From assembly GCA_938091145.1 (NCBI GenBank), contig CALKMS010000013.1, positions 1-11,142 on the forward strand: 11,142 nt of DNA, in the 5' to 3' direction. Below the pieces are notes generated by a model. The model searched no databases and had not been told where the DNA came from. It saw only the letters and a program-made list of their open reading frames with translations. Origin of the DNA: an uncultured bacterium. Its GTDB lineage: Bacteria > Actinomycetota > Aquicultoria > SKW223 > CALKMS01. Position numbers and translations under genes: made by a program. Positions 1 to 6,873 of the stretch are shown here, piece after piece. Position 1 is the first letter of the stretch. Every line of letters begins with the position of its first letter.

Positions 1-68
1 AAAAATATTCTATAATATCCAACAATTAAAGAACATCCACTACGGCCACTCTTTTAATCTGTTTTGCT
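1..68. other. Non-coding stretch downstream of miaA
   Basis: This short AT-rich stretch follows the miaA stop codon. The frames I checked here are closed: the one that looks most protein-like on the minus strand (ending near base 26) has a stop codon immediately before it. No terminator hairpin followed by a T run is visible, so the miaA transcript may continue past the window edge. Confidence 0.5.
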
Positions 69-1013
69 TCAAATTAAAGACAGGCAATGACTCACAAGCT
101 CTTCTGTATTTCTAAAACTACTGACATCAACCCAGTTAACCCGTGGGTCAGCCTTAAACCAGACCAGTTGTCTTTTAGCGAAATGTCGGGTTCTTTTTTT
201 AATTAAATTGACTGCCGCTTCAAAACTCAAATCACCATTCAGATAAGATATTAACTCCTTGTATCCTAATGCCTGTGAAGGAGTGGTTGCCAAGCGATAC
301 TTTCCTAAAAGTCTTTTAACTTCGTCTAGCAACCCTCTTTCTACCATTGAATCCACTCTTTCTTCAATTTTCTGGTACAACTCTTCTCTTGGCCGATTAA
401 GACCGATCACCTTGAGGTCATAAATTGATTCGTAGCGCCGCCATCTTTTTCTCAAATCAGAGTAGAGAATGTTTTCTCGTTCTATTATTTCCAAAGCTCT
501 GATTATTCTCCGAGTGTCAGCTGGAGGAAGATAGGAAGCAGCCTCCGGATCTTTATTTAAAAGCAAGCGGTAAAGATACTCAGGGCCCTTATCTCTAGCT
601 TCCTTCTCAAGTTTTCTTCTTAATGGTGAGTCTAAAAAACCGCGAGGAAAGCTTAATGGATCGACCACAGCTCGAAAATATAAACCTGAGCCGCCAACAA
701 GAATAACGTTTTTCCCCTGCCTTTTTATGGCTTCAATTGACTGGCGAGCCTTCTTCTGAAACTCTGCTACTGAAAAGTTTTGGTCAGGGGTGATGACGTC
801 AATCATATGATGGGGAATTATTTCTCTAATTTCTTTGGGTGGCTTGTCAGTGCCGATATCCATCTCCTTATAAATTTGCATCGAATCCACGGAAACTATT
901 TCAGCCTTAATTTTTAAGGCCAAAGAAAAAGCTAAAGCTGACTTTCCAACTGAGGTCGGGCCGACGATGGCAATGACTGGAAGGTTAGAGTTTTTAAGCT
1001 TAATCAAAAACAA
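69..1013 (-). CDS. miaA: tRNA dimethylallyltransferase MiaA
   Basis: MiaA transfers a dimethylallyl group to N6 of A37 in tRNAs that read UNN codons, making i6A, the substrate of MiaB encoded just upstream. The 314-residue length is normal for the family. Visible motifs are the P-loop GPTSVGKS at residues 18-25, the substrate-binding segment DSMQIYKEMDIGTDKP at 43-58, an HHMIDV segment, GGSGLYFRA near 107, GYKEL and the C-terminal RHFAKRQLVWF signature. The start is TTG at 1013. No ATG lies before the P-loop, and AAAGG stands five bases upstream, so TTG is well supported; a second TTG two codons later would change little. The gene overlaps the end of miaB by 14 bases, which suggests translational coupling. 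The family assignment is certain; only the exact start is open. Confidence 0.96.
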   Translation of the reverse strand: MFLIKLKNSNLPVIAIVGPTSVGKSALAFSLALKIKAEIVSVDSMQIYKEMDIGTDKPPKEIREIIPHHMIDVITPDQNFSVAEFQKKARQSIEAIKRQGKNVILVGGSGLYFRAVVDPLSFPRGFLDSPLRRKLEKEARDKGPEYLYRLLLNKDPEAASYLPPADTRRIIRALEIIERENILYSDLRKRWRRYESIYDLKVIGLNRPREELYQKIEERVDSMVERGLLDEVKRLLGKYRLATTPSQALGYKELISYLNGDLSFEAAVNLIKKRTRHFAKRQLVWFKADPRVNWVDVSSFRNTEELVSHCLSLI

Positions 1014-2313
1014 TTTTTCCTTTTAAATGATACGGAAAGGCGGCAGTTATTTTAACCTCAAAAATTTTGCCTCGGCATCCCTCTAAAAAATTATCATCAA
1101 CTATGTTAACCACTTTATTAGTAGCTGTCCTTCCGGAGATCTGTCCTTTTTTGCTTTCCCCATCAATTAAAACCGGCAATACTTTGCCAATTAAAAGCTT
1201 GTTTCTTTCCAAAGCAGTTTTTTTAGTTAAGCTTACTAGCTCCAAAAACCACTCTTTTTTTTCCTCTTGTGGAATAGGATCTTCCATTTCTGCTGCTTTT
1301 GTCCCTTCGCGCGGAGAATAAAGAAAAGTAAAAGCTTGATCAAACTGAACTGTCTCAACCACCTTAAGCGTTTCTTTAAAATCTTCTTCTTTTTCCCCTG
1401 GGAAACCGACAATTATATCGGTGGTTATTGAAGCTTCAGGTATTTCTTCTCGAATTTTTTGCGTTAACTCCAGATAATCCTTTTGAGTGTAACCCCGATT
1501 CATTAATTTCAAAACTCTGTCTGAACCAGATTGCAAAGGTAAATGAAAATGAGGACAAATAACCGAAGAATTTTTCACAATATCGATTAGGTCGAAACTA
1601 AAGTCACGAGGATGAGAGGTGGTAAATCTCAATCTTTTTAGGCCCGGCACTCTTTCAACAGCTTGTAGAATTTCGCCAAAACGAGGCTGGCCATACAGAT
1701 CTTTACCATAAGAATTAACATTTTGCCCCAGCAAGGTTATCTCAACCACGCCGTCTTTTACTAGTTGATAGGCTTCAGTAACGATTTCTTCTATGGAACG
1801 ACTTTTTTCTCTGCCTCGAACATAGGGAACAATGCAGTAAGCACAGAAGTTGTCACAGCCGCTTGAGATGCTAAGCCAGGCTTTAAACTTCTCTTCTCGA
1901 TGCCGAGGCAAAGAGAAAAGCTCAACACCGCTTTTTCCTTCTATGCTAATTTGAGGCCGTTGGCCTTGCAAACAATTGTTAATGAGCTCAGGTACTCTGG
2001 ATAAATCATTAGGCCCAAAAACGAAATCAATACCTGGCAGCATTTCAATCAATTTTTCCCCTTCTTTTTGAGCGGTGCACCCTCCAACTCCGATTAAAAC
2101 TTTTTCATTTGCTCTTTTCTTCCGCCAATAAGTCAGAACCCCAACAAATTTCTCCTCAGCTGAACGACGAACGCTACAAGTATTGAATATCAAAATTTCA
2201 GCGTTTTCAGGAGAAGAAAGAGCAAAGCCCCTTGCTAACAACAAGCCCGTCAATCTTTCTGAATCATGTTTGTTCATTTGACAGCCAAAAGTTTTAATGT
2301 AGAAAGTTTTCAT
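1000..2313 (-). CDS. miaB: tRNA-2-methylthio-N6-dimethylallyladenosine synthase MiaB
   Basis: MiaB is a radical-SAM methylthiotransferase that turns i6A37 into ms2i6A37, the step after MiaA. It has the full three-part architecture at normal length (437 residues). The N-terminal UPF0004 domain carries the auxiliary-cluster cysteines C11 (KTFGCQMN), C46 (NTCSVR) and C79 (GGCTAQ). The radical-SAM CxxxCxxC motif is C153, C157 and C160 in SGCDNFCAYCIVPYVRG. The C-terminal TRAM domain covers about residues 372-437. The MiaB-specific KTFGCQMN motif begins at residue 7, so translation must start at the ATG at 2313; the frame upstream has no ATG, GTG or TTG before a stop codon. No Shine-Dalgarno sequence precedes it, but a TATAAT does, so the mRNA may be leaderless. 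The 3' end overlaps miaA. RimO and MtaB are the nearest alternatives, but the motifs favour MiaB. Confidence 0.96.
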   Translation of the reverse strand: MKTFYIKTFGCQMNKHDSERLTGLLLARGFALSSPENAEILIFNTCSVRRSAEEKFVGVLTYWRKKRANEKVLIGVGGCTAQKEGEKLIEMLPGIDFVFGPNDLSRVPELINNCLQGQRPQISIEGKSGVELFSLPRHREEKFKAWLSISSGCDNFCAYCIVPYVRGREKSRSIEEIVTEAYQLVKDGVVEITLLGQNVNSYGKDLYGQPRFGEILQAVERVPGLKRLRFTTSHPRDFSFDLIDIVKNSSVICPHFHLPLQSGSDRVLKLMNRGYTQKDYLELTQKIREEIPEASITTDIIVGFPGEKEEDFKETLKVVETVQFDQAFTFLYSPREGTKAAEMEDPIPQEEKKEWFLELVSLTKKTALERNKLLIGKVLPVLIDGESKKGQISGRTATNKVVNIVDDNFLEGCRGKIFEVKITAAFPYHLKGKIVFD

Positions 2314-2322
2314 CGAAAGAAT

Positions 2323-2328
2323 ATTATA
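2323..2328 (-). promoter_or_regulatory. Candidate -10 box for a leaderless miaB transcript
   Basis: On the minus strand this is a perfect TATAAT ending nine bases before the miaB ATG. A transcript from it would begin within a few bases of the start codon, which matches the lack of any purine-rich ribosome binding site there. The -35 region is poor: nothing close to TTGACA sits 16-18 bases upstream, and the nearest match, TTGATT at 2351-2356, is 22 bases away. The gene could also be read from upstream as part of a longer transcript. Confidence 0.4.
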
Positions 2329-2415
2329 AGTGGGAAGTATCAGAAAGAAAAATCAAACCTTCCTAATATAACCAGATTGATAAAATTTCCCAGAAACCTC
2401 TCTAATGCAAAAAAG

Positions 2416-2811
2416 TTACTCGATTTCTTTAACGTTTTCAACAAACCAAATCCCTTTTTTATCCTGACGAACTGGTTTCGTTAAATATACTCGAAACACT
2501 TTTTTACCTTGACGCACTTCAACCACAGCAGACTTTACATTATCATTGGAAATCACTTTATAGCTATCGCCGCTGACAATTTCTTTAGTAACTGCAATCG
2601 GATCAAGCCTCCAGGTTTGTTTTCCAGAATCAACTTCTTTTTGAATTGCTTCAAGCTCCGCCCTGACCGTATCCTCAGTGGCGGGTTGTTCACCAGCTGG
2701 CATTTTTTCTGAAGGTCCAACGGGCTGTTCAGGCTGAATATCGCCAGATGAGCAACCAACCAGGAAAAGCAAAACCGGAAGAATCGAAAATAAAAACTTA
2801 ATCCTTCTCAT
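2416..2811 (-). CDS. Small predicted lipoprotein of unknown function
   Basis: The protein of 131 residues begins with a lipoprotein signal peptide: basic MRRIK, a hydrophobic run at residues 6-18 and the lipobox LVGC, with C20 as the predicted lipidated residue. A low-complexity Pro/Glu/Gly linker at about 22-46 follows, then a compact mixed alpha/beta domain at about 47-131 with the segment TWRLDPIAV (66-74) and a C-terminal KGIWFVENV (119-127). It should be anchored to the outer face of the cytoplasmic membrane. I do not recognise a named family; similar short WRLDP-containing lipoproteins are, from memory, present in anaerobic Firmicutes. The ATG at 2811 is supported by the signal peptide and by an AAGGGG site about ten bases upstream, which lies inside a small hairpin. 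It stands alone, 141 bases after the PHP gene and 102 bases before miaB. Confidence 0.82.
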   Translation of the reverse strand: MRRIKFLFSILPVLLFLVGCSSGDIQPEQPVGPSEKMPAGEQPATEDTVRAELEAIQKEVDSGKQTWRLDPIAVTKEIVSGDSYKVISNDNVKSAVVEVRQGKKVFRVYLTKPVRQDKKGIWFVENVKEIE

Positions 2812-2814
2812 CGC

Positions 2815-2830
2815 TTCAAGCCCCCTTGAA
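2815..2830 (-). promoter_or_regulatory. Hairpin enclosing the lipoprotein ribosome binding site
   Basis: The minus strand reads TTCAAG, GGGG, CTTGAA: a perfect six-pair stem closed by a four-G loop, ending four bases before the lipoprotein ATG. The only Shine-Dalgarno-like sequence for that gene (AAGGGG) is made of the end of the first arm plus the loop. Folding would partly occlude the site while leaving the Gs in the loop. A second weaker AAGG lies about 16 bases further upstream. The base pairing is directly visible; any role in control is inference. Confidence 0.4.
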
Positions 2831-2952
2831 ATACCTTCAACAAAATTGTAACAAAAAACAAACCGGTTTAAAACTATTTTATCCTGAAGATTCTTGAAAG
2901 TGAGGGAGTCAAAATAAACAAAAAACCAGATTAAAAAAGTTATTAAAAATAG

Positions 2953-3774
2953 CTAAATTTTGTACAAAACCACAGATAAAAAAGGTTTTACTTTTTCGGC
3001 CTCTATTTTAAAGGAACCAATCTGGGCGCCGTAACCTGGAACATTATGAGCATCAGAACCCGCCGTTACTAAAAGGTTTTTCCGTCTTGCCAAATCAAGA
3101 TAGTAAAGAGTTTGCTCCGGAGTGTGATCAGAATAGTATGCCTCAAGGCCCTTCAAGCCACTATCAATAAGGTTATCAATCTCTGAATCAAGATTTGTAA
3201 TGCCAGGATGCGCTAAAACTGGGATACCATCAACTCGATTAATCAAATCAATGGCGTCTTCAGGGCTGATTTCTTCTTTTTCAACAAAAAAAGGTTTCCC
3301 TCGTCCTAAATAAACCTGAAAAGCCTCGTTAACGCTTTCAACTACCTTTTTCTCAACCAAAAGGCGCGCCAGATGTGCTCGACCCAAACTCCCGCTTTTA
3401 GCCAGCTCAACCACTTCTTCATACTCGATCGGAACCCCCGCGTCGGCCGCTTTTTTCACCATCTCCCTCATTCTTTGTTCTCGTTTTTGTCGAAAGTTAT
3501 TCAGCTTTTTAATAATTAAAGGATGTTGAAAATCAAATCCGTAACCAAGAATATGAACGTCACGCTGATTAAAAACAGTTGAAAGTTCAATCCCCGGAAT
3601 TACCTTTGCCCCAAATTCTTTCCCAACTTTTATAGCCTCCGCTACTCCATCAATTGAATCATGATCGGTCAAACTTAAGTAGCTGATCTGGTTCCTCCAG
3701 GCCCTCTCAACAGCCTCGGCAGGAGAAAGAACTCCATCTGAGGCAGTAGTGTGAATATGAAAGTCTACAAACAT
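2953..3774 (-). CDS. PHP-domain phosphoesterase (YciV/RNase AM-like)
   Basis: This 273-residue protein has the complete PHP metal-binding set: H6 and H8 (DFHIHTTASDG), D13, D37 and H38 (LTDHDSIDG), E63 (GIELS), H74 (VHILGYG), H134 (GRAHLAR), H189 (LAHPG), and D241 with H243 (GSDAHN). The motif order and length match the COG0613 group, which includes E. coli YciV (RNase AM, a 5'-3' exoribonuclease maturing rRNA 5' ends) and enzymes hydrolysing 3',5'-nucleotide bisphosphates. A cytosolic trinuclear-metal phosphoesterase is therefore expected; whether it acts on RNA, small nucleotides or both cannot be read from the sequence. It starts four bases after the spoVS stop without a clear Shine-Dalgarno site, so translational coupling to spoVS is likely. 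PolX, HisK and DnaE PHP domains are ruled out by length and by the absence of their partner domains. Confidence 0.88.
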   Translation of the reverse strand: MFVDFHIHTTASDGVLSPAEAVERAWRNQISYLSLTDHDSIDGVAEAIKVGKEFGAKVIPGIELSTVFNQRDVHILGYGFDFQHPLIIKKLNNFRQKREQRMREMVKKAADAGVPIEYEEVVELAKSGSLGRAHLARLLVEKKVVESVNEAFQVYLGRGKPFFVEKEEISPEDAIDLINRVDGIPVLAHPGITNLDSEIDNLIDSGLKGLEAYYSDHTPEQTLYYLDLARRKNLLVTAGSDAHNVPGYGAQIGSFKIEAEKVKPFLSVVLYKI

Positions 3775-3778
3775 TCAG

Positions 3779-4039
3779 TTAGCGCGTTTGCAGCAGTAAA
3801 CGAATAGCTGTGCGATGCTCCCCGTCAATTTCCACATCTTTAAAAGCGGGAATGCAGACCAAATCATAACCGATAGGAGCAACATAACCCCGGGCTATAG
3901 CAATAGCCTTTATCGCCTGATTCAGGGCCCCCGCACCAATAGTTTGAATTTCCACTCCACCTTTTTCTTTAATAATGCCCGCCAAAGCACCTGCCACCGA
4001 AGTTGGATTAGACTTTGACGATACTCTAATCACTTCCAT
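3779..4039 (-). CDS. spoVS: Stage V sporulation protein S
   Basis: The 86-residue protein matches SpoVS almost end to end: MEVIRVSSKSNPTSVAGALA at the N-terminus, then IGAGALNQAIKAIAIARGY (about 34-52) and a C-terminal IDGEHRTAIRLLLQ. SpoVS is a small Alba-like nucleic-acid-binding protein. In Bacillus it affects septation and spore coat assembly, but homologues occur in many non-sporulating bacteria, so it is not proof of sporulation. The ATG at 4039 has a strong AGGAGG eight bases upstream, and a sigma-A type promoter lies at 4104-4131. It probably forms a two-gene operon with the PHP gene four bases downstream. The family is certain; the cellular role here is not. Confidence 0.95.
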   Translation of the reverse strand: MEVIRVSSKSNPTSVAGALAGIIKEKGGVEIQTIGAGALNQAIKAIAIARGYVAPIGYDLVCIPAFKDVEIDGEHRTAIRLLLQTR

Positions 4040-4103
4040 CCCTTGTTCCTCCTAATGCTATTTCTTTTACAATTTCGTACTACTTAACTTTATTCTAATT
4101 ACA

Positions 4104-4131
4104 ATTTTACCAAAATTTCAAAGGTTATCAA
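4104..4131 (-). promoter_or_regulatory. Sigma-A type promoter for spoVS-PHP
   Basis: On the minus strand TTGATA (4131-4126) is followed after a 16-base spacer by TAAAAT (4109-4104); each box differs from consensus at one position. Transcription would start near 4097 and give a leader of roughly 58 bases before the spoVS ATG. The -35 box lies inside the last codons of the upstream ATPase gene. No convincing sigma-H pattern (AGGAWWW with GAAT at the right distance) is present. Confidence 0.55.
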
Positions 4132-5137
4132 TTTCCTCAAAAGTAACACTAATGTTTAGTTTTTTGCCCCGATGAGTAACTTTTAGTTCAACAGGACTCA
4201 AAAAGTACTTTTGTCCTAGTTCAGAAATGATTTTTTTAATCTTCTTTTCCAATGATTTTAAGTCCGAGAGGTGGATCAAGGGTTTCAAACTAGGGCGCTT
4301 ACGCTCAGCCAGTAAATCTACCATCTCTCTAACTGAATGAACTGGCGCAACCTCCCCTTTTAAAATACGGTAGGCGTTTCTTAAGGAAATATTAAGCCTA
4401 AAGCTTTCAGCGATTTTCTGAAGTTCGGCAGCATTATTTGCTCCACCTAATGGCTCGAAAACTGTTTCCACAAAAAAACCTTGATCGATCAAAAATCTCA
4501 AAGTAGCGACCACTTCCGCGGGTGACCCAACAAAGATTTCTAAACTGGGATGCCGAAGATAAAACTCGACTAAAGTTCGTAAAATGTTATGGGGTCCTTG
4601 AGTAATTTCATAAAACCCTTTTCGACACACAATTTTAGGCCAGGTTGACTGATCCTTCCGTTGGGGAAGTTCATTTAAATCAATCTCCACATAAACTGCC
4701 GTTCCCTTTCCCTCTTCTGAGGCAGTTATCATCGCTTCTTTTGAGCGCTCTTTAACCGCATAGAGAGCCATCCCTCGGCCATGAACACCGTAATCATCTT
4801 CAATTAGATTGTAAAGGCGAGAGGTGACTCTTGAATCAAAAACTTTTTCATGTAGCCCCAATGGAATACCCTGTCCATCATCAATAACTAAAATTCTTCT
4901 CAAAGAATCCTCGAAAGTTGAAACAGCAACCAGAATGTGTTTTGATTGAGCGTCACGCGCATTTCTTAAAAGCTCAATTAAAACATCTTCAACCGTTCTG
5001 ATGTCATGTTTAGCTTGTCTTCGTTCAGCTTCGTCAACCAAAAGGCGAACATAGCCAAAACCTAAATCTTCTTCAATTCGAGGCAGGTCCTCACAGGAAT
5101 CAACAACGAAATCAATATCTTTAGTTTTGCCTTTCAT
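4118..5137 (-). CDS. Uncharacterised GHKL-family ATPase
   Basis: The 339-residue protein has every ATP-binding box of the GHKL fold: N box with E55 and N59 (IELLRNARDAQ), G1 box DDGQGIP at 86-92, a loop FDSRVTSR at 100-107, G2 box GVHGRGMAL at 117-125 and G3 box GKGT at 143-146. The N box ends N-x-x-D-A, as in MutL, TopoVI-B and Hsp90, not the N-A-x-K-Y-T of histidine kinases. There is no H box, sensor domain or membrane segment, so it is not a sensor kinase. The C-terminal half (about 170-339) is a predicted soluble domain I cannot name. MutL is excluded by the missing GFRGEA motif and by short length. It sits between rny and spoVS. The ATG at 5137 lacks a Shine-Dalgarno site but has TATAAT seven bases upstream. 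ATP binding is well supported; substrate and function are unknown. Confidence 0.85.
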   Translation of the reverse strand: MKGKTKDIDFVVDSCEDLPRIEEDLGFGYVRLLVDEAERRQAKHDIRTVEDVLIELLRNARDAQSKHILVAVSTFEDSLRRILVIDDGQGIPLGLHEKVFDSRVTSRLYNLIEDDYGVHGRGMALYAVKERSKEAMITASEEGKGTAVYVEIDLNELPQRKDQSTWPKIVCRKGFYEITQGPHNILRTLVEFYLRHPSLEIFVGSPAEVVATLRFLIDQGFFVETVFEPLGGANNAAELQKIAESFRLNISLRNAYRILKGEVAPVHSVREMVDLLAERKRPSLKPLIHLSDLKSLEKKIKKIISELGQKYFLSPVELKVTHRGKKLNISVTFEEIDNL

Positions 5138-5144
5138 CTTATTT

Positions 5145-5150
5145 ATTATA
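5145..5150 (-). promoter_or_regulatory. Candidate -10 box for a leaderless GHKL ATPase transcript
   Basis: The minus strand has a perfect TATAAT with TG directly before it, ending seven bases upstream of the ATG at 5137. The start point would fall at or next to the start codon, and no Shine-Dalgarno sequence is present. A -35 at normal spacing is weak: TTGAAA at 5161-5166 is only ten bases away. The same layout is seen before miaB. Confidence 0.4.
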
Positions 5151-5268
5151 CATCAGCTAATTTCAAAAAAATAAAGCAAGAAAGATACTTATAAAAAATA
5201 ATGAAAGCTGAGGAAGTTTTTTTCAGAAAAACTCTTCTCCACATAACTACTTGTCCTGTTTATTTAAG

Positions 5269-6807
5269 TTACTTTGCGTACTCGACAGCTCTGTGTTCCC
5301 TAATCACCATCACTTTAATCTGGCCAGGGTAATCCAGTTCTTCTTCGATTTTTCTTGCTAGCTGAAAAGCTAAAACATTTGATTTCTCATCGTCAACCTC
5401 CGTTGGTTTAACCATTACTCTGATTTCTCTTCCGGCTTGAATAGCATAGCACTTTTCTACACCCTCAAAGTTATGAGCTAGCTCTTCAAGTTTCTCCAGC
5501 CTCCTGATATAACTTTCAAGTGTTTCCCTTCGAGCACCCGGCCGCGTGGCCGAGACGGCATCTGCAGCCTGGACTAGCACCGCCTCAACGGTTTCTGGTT
5601 CTACTTCCTCATGGTGAGCTCTTATTGCATTACAAACGGCAGGAGATTCCCTCAGTCTCATTGCCAATTCTGCGCCAATTATTGTATGGGGGCCTTCAAC
5701 TTCCTGATCGATGGCTTTACCAATGTCATGAAGAAGGCCTGCTCTTTTTGCCAGTTTGACATCAGCCCCGATTTCAGCTGCCATTACACCAGCCAGATTT
5801 GCCACTTCAATCGAGTGTTGAAGAACATTCTGTCCATAACTAGTTCGGTACTTCAAACGCCCCAAAGCTTTTGCCAATTCGCTATGGACACCTGTTATTG
5901 AGAGCTCAAAAAGAGCTTGCTCGCCAGCTTTTCTTATTTCGGCTTCAACCTCGGCTTTAGCCTTCTCGTAAAGCTTTTCAATTTGAGCAGGATGAATCCT
6001 TCCATCGACAATTAACTTTTCTAGGCAGCGACGAGCAATTTCTCTCCTGACTGGATCAAAACTAGAAAGAGTAACTGCCTCTGGTGTGTCATCAATTATC
6101 AAATTAACGCCGGTTAGGTTTTCAAAAGTGCGAATATTTCGGCCTTCGCGACCAATAATTCTTCCTTTAATATCATCGCTTGGCAAAGCTACAACCGAGA
6201 CAGTAGTCTCAACAACATGGTCAGCGGCACACCTTTGAATTGCCATCGATAAGATATGACGAGCTTTTTCGTCAGCCTCTTCTTTAGCTTGATCAATAAT
6301 TTTTTTTCTTAATTTTACAGCTTCAACTTGCGCTTCCTCTTCAATTTTTCTAAAAAAAAGTTCTTTTGCTTGTTCCTTGCTTAAACCAGATATCTTAGAA
6401 AGCAAAGTCTCTTCTTGAGCAATTAGTTCCTCCAAGTTTCTCTGCTTTTCCAAATATTCTTCTTTCAATTGATTTACATGTTTTTCTTTGTCTTCAAGGC
6501 TTTGAGCTTTACGATCTAAAGTCTCTTCTCTTGAGAGAAGTCTCTCTTCGAGCTTCTGGAGCTCCAAGCGCCTCTCTTTGATTTCCTTTTCTGCCTCCTG
6601 TTTTAAACTGTATATTTCTTCTTTAGACTTGAGAACCGCTTCTTTTTTTAGGTTTTCTGCTTCTCGTTTAGCTTCCTCAATGATTTTCCGAGCATCTTCC
6701 TTTGCTCCTTCAAGTTTGCTTTCAAGGTAAAACTTCCGCAAGTAGAAACCGCCCACCAAGCCAAGTACCAAAGAAATTAGAATTGTTATTGCTGGTAACA
6801 ACCACAT
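5269..6807 (-). CDS. rny: Ribonuclease Y
   Basis: RNase Y is the membrane-bound endoribonuclease that starts much of mRNA decay in Firmicutes-type bacteria. All family parts are in order over 512 residues, close to the usual 520: an N-terminal membrane helix (about 2-23), a long charged coiled coil (about 25-185), a KH RNA-binding domain with GRIIGREGRNIR at 215-226, and a metal-binding HD domain with H331, the H360-D361 pair (LLHDIGK) and H398-H399. The ATG at 6807 has AAAGGAGG nine bases upstream. A rho-independent terminator lies 67 bases upstream of the start, and no good promoter is visible between it and the gene, so expression probably depends on read-through of the leader described separately. 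A 131-base gap follows before the GHKL ATPase gene. Confidence 0.97.
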   Translation of the reverse strand: MWLLPAITILISLVLGLVGGFYLRKFYLESKLEGAKEDARKIIEEAKREAENLKKEAVLKSKEEIYSLKQEAEKEIKERRLELQKLEERLLSREETLDRKAQSLEDKEKHVNQLKEEYLEKQRNLEELIAQEETLLSKISGLSKEQAKELFFRKIEEEAQVEAVKLRKKIIDQAKEEADEKARHILSMAIQRCAADHVVETTVSVVALPSDDIKGRIIGREGRNIRTFENLTGVNLIIDDTPEAVTLSSFDPVRREIARRCLEKLIVDGRIHPAQIEKLYEKAKAEVEAEIRKAGEQALFELSITGVHSELAKALGRLKYRTSYGQNVLQHSIEVANLAGVMAAEIGADVKLAKRAGLLHDIGKAIDQEVEGPHTIIGAELAMRLRESPAVCNAIRAHHEEVEPETVEAVLVQAADAVSATRPGARRETLESYIRRLEKLEELAHNFEGVEKCYAIQAGREIRVMVKPTEVDDEKSNVLAFQLARKIEEELDYPGQIKVMVIREHRAVEYAK

Positions 6808-6873
6808 TTTACTTGTCCTCCTTTCAAAACCGAGAGCCCAAAAGCCTAGACTCCAATTGACAAAACTTCATCA

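Noticed and set aside
2266..2712. Plus-strand open frames over the miaB/lipoprotein junction and the lipoprotein gene
   Set aside because: They lie opposite well-supported genes and show no family features or ribosome binding sites.
4104..4140. Sigma-H type promoter before spoVS (GAGGAAAT with a GAAA downstream)
   Set aside because: The first base and the -10 element do not fit, and the spacing is about three bases short; the TTGATA/TAAAAT pair explains the region better.
5213..5237. GAAG...CTTC hairpin between rny and the ATPase gene as a terminator
   Set aside because: The stem has two mismatches in the middle, is mostly A-T, and no T run follows directly in the minus direction.
5520..5901. 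Plus-strand open frames inside rny
   Set aside because: They are mirror frames of the conserved HD domain of RNase Y and have no independent support.
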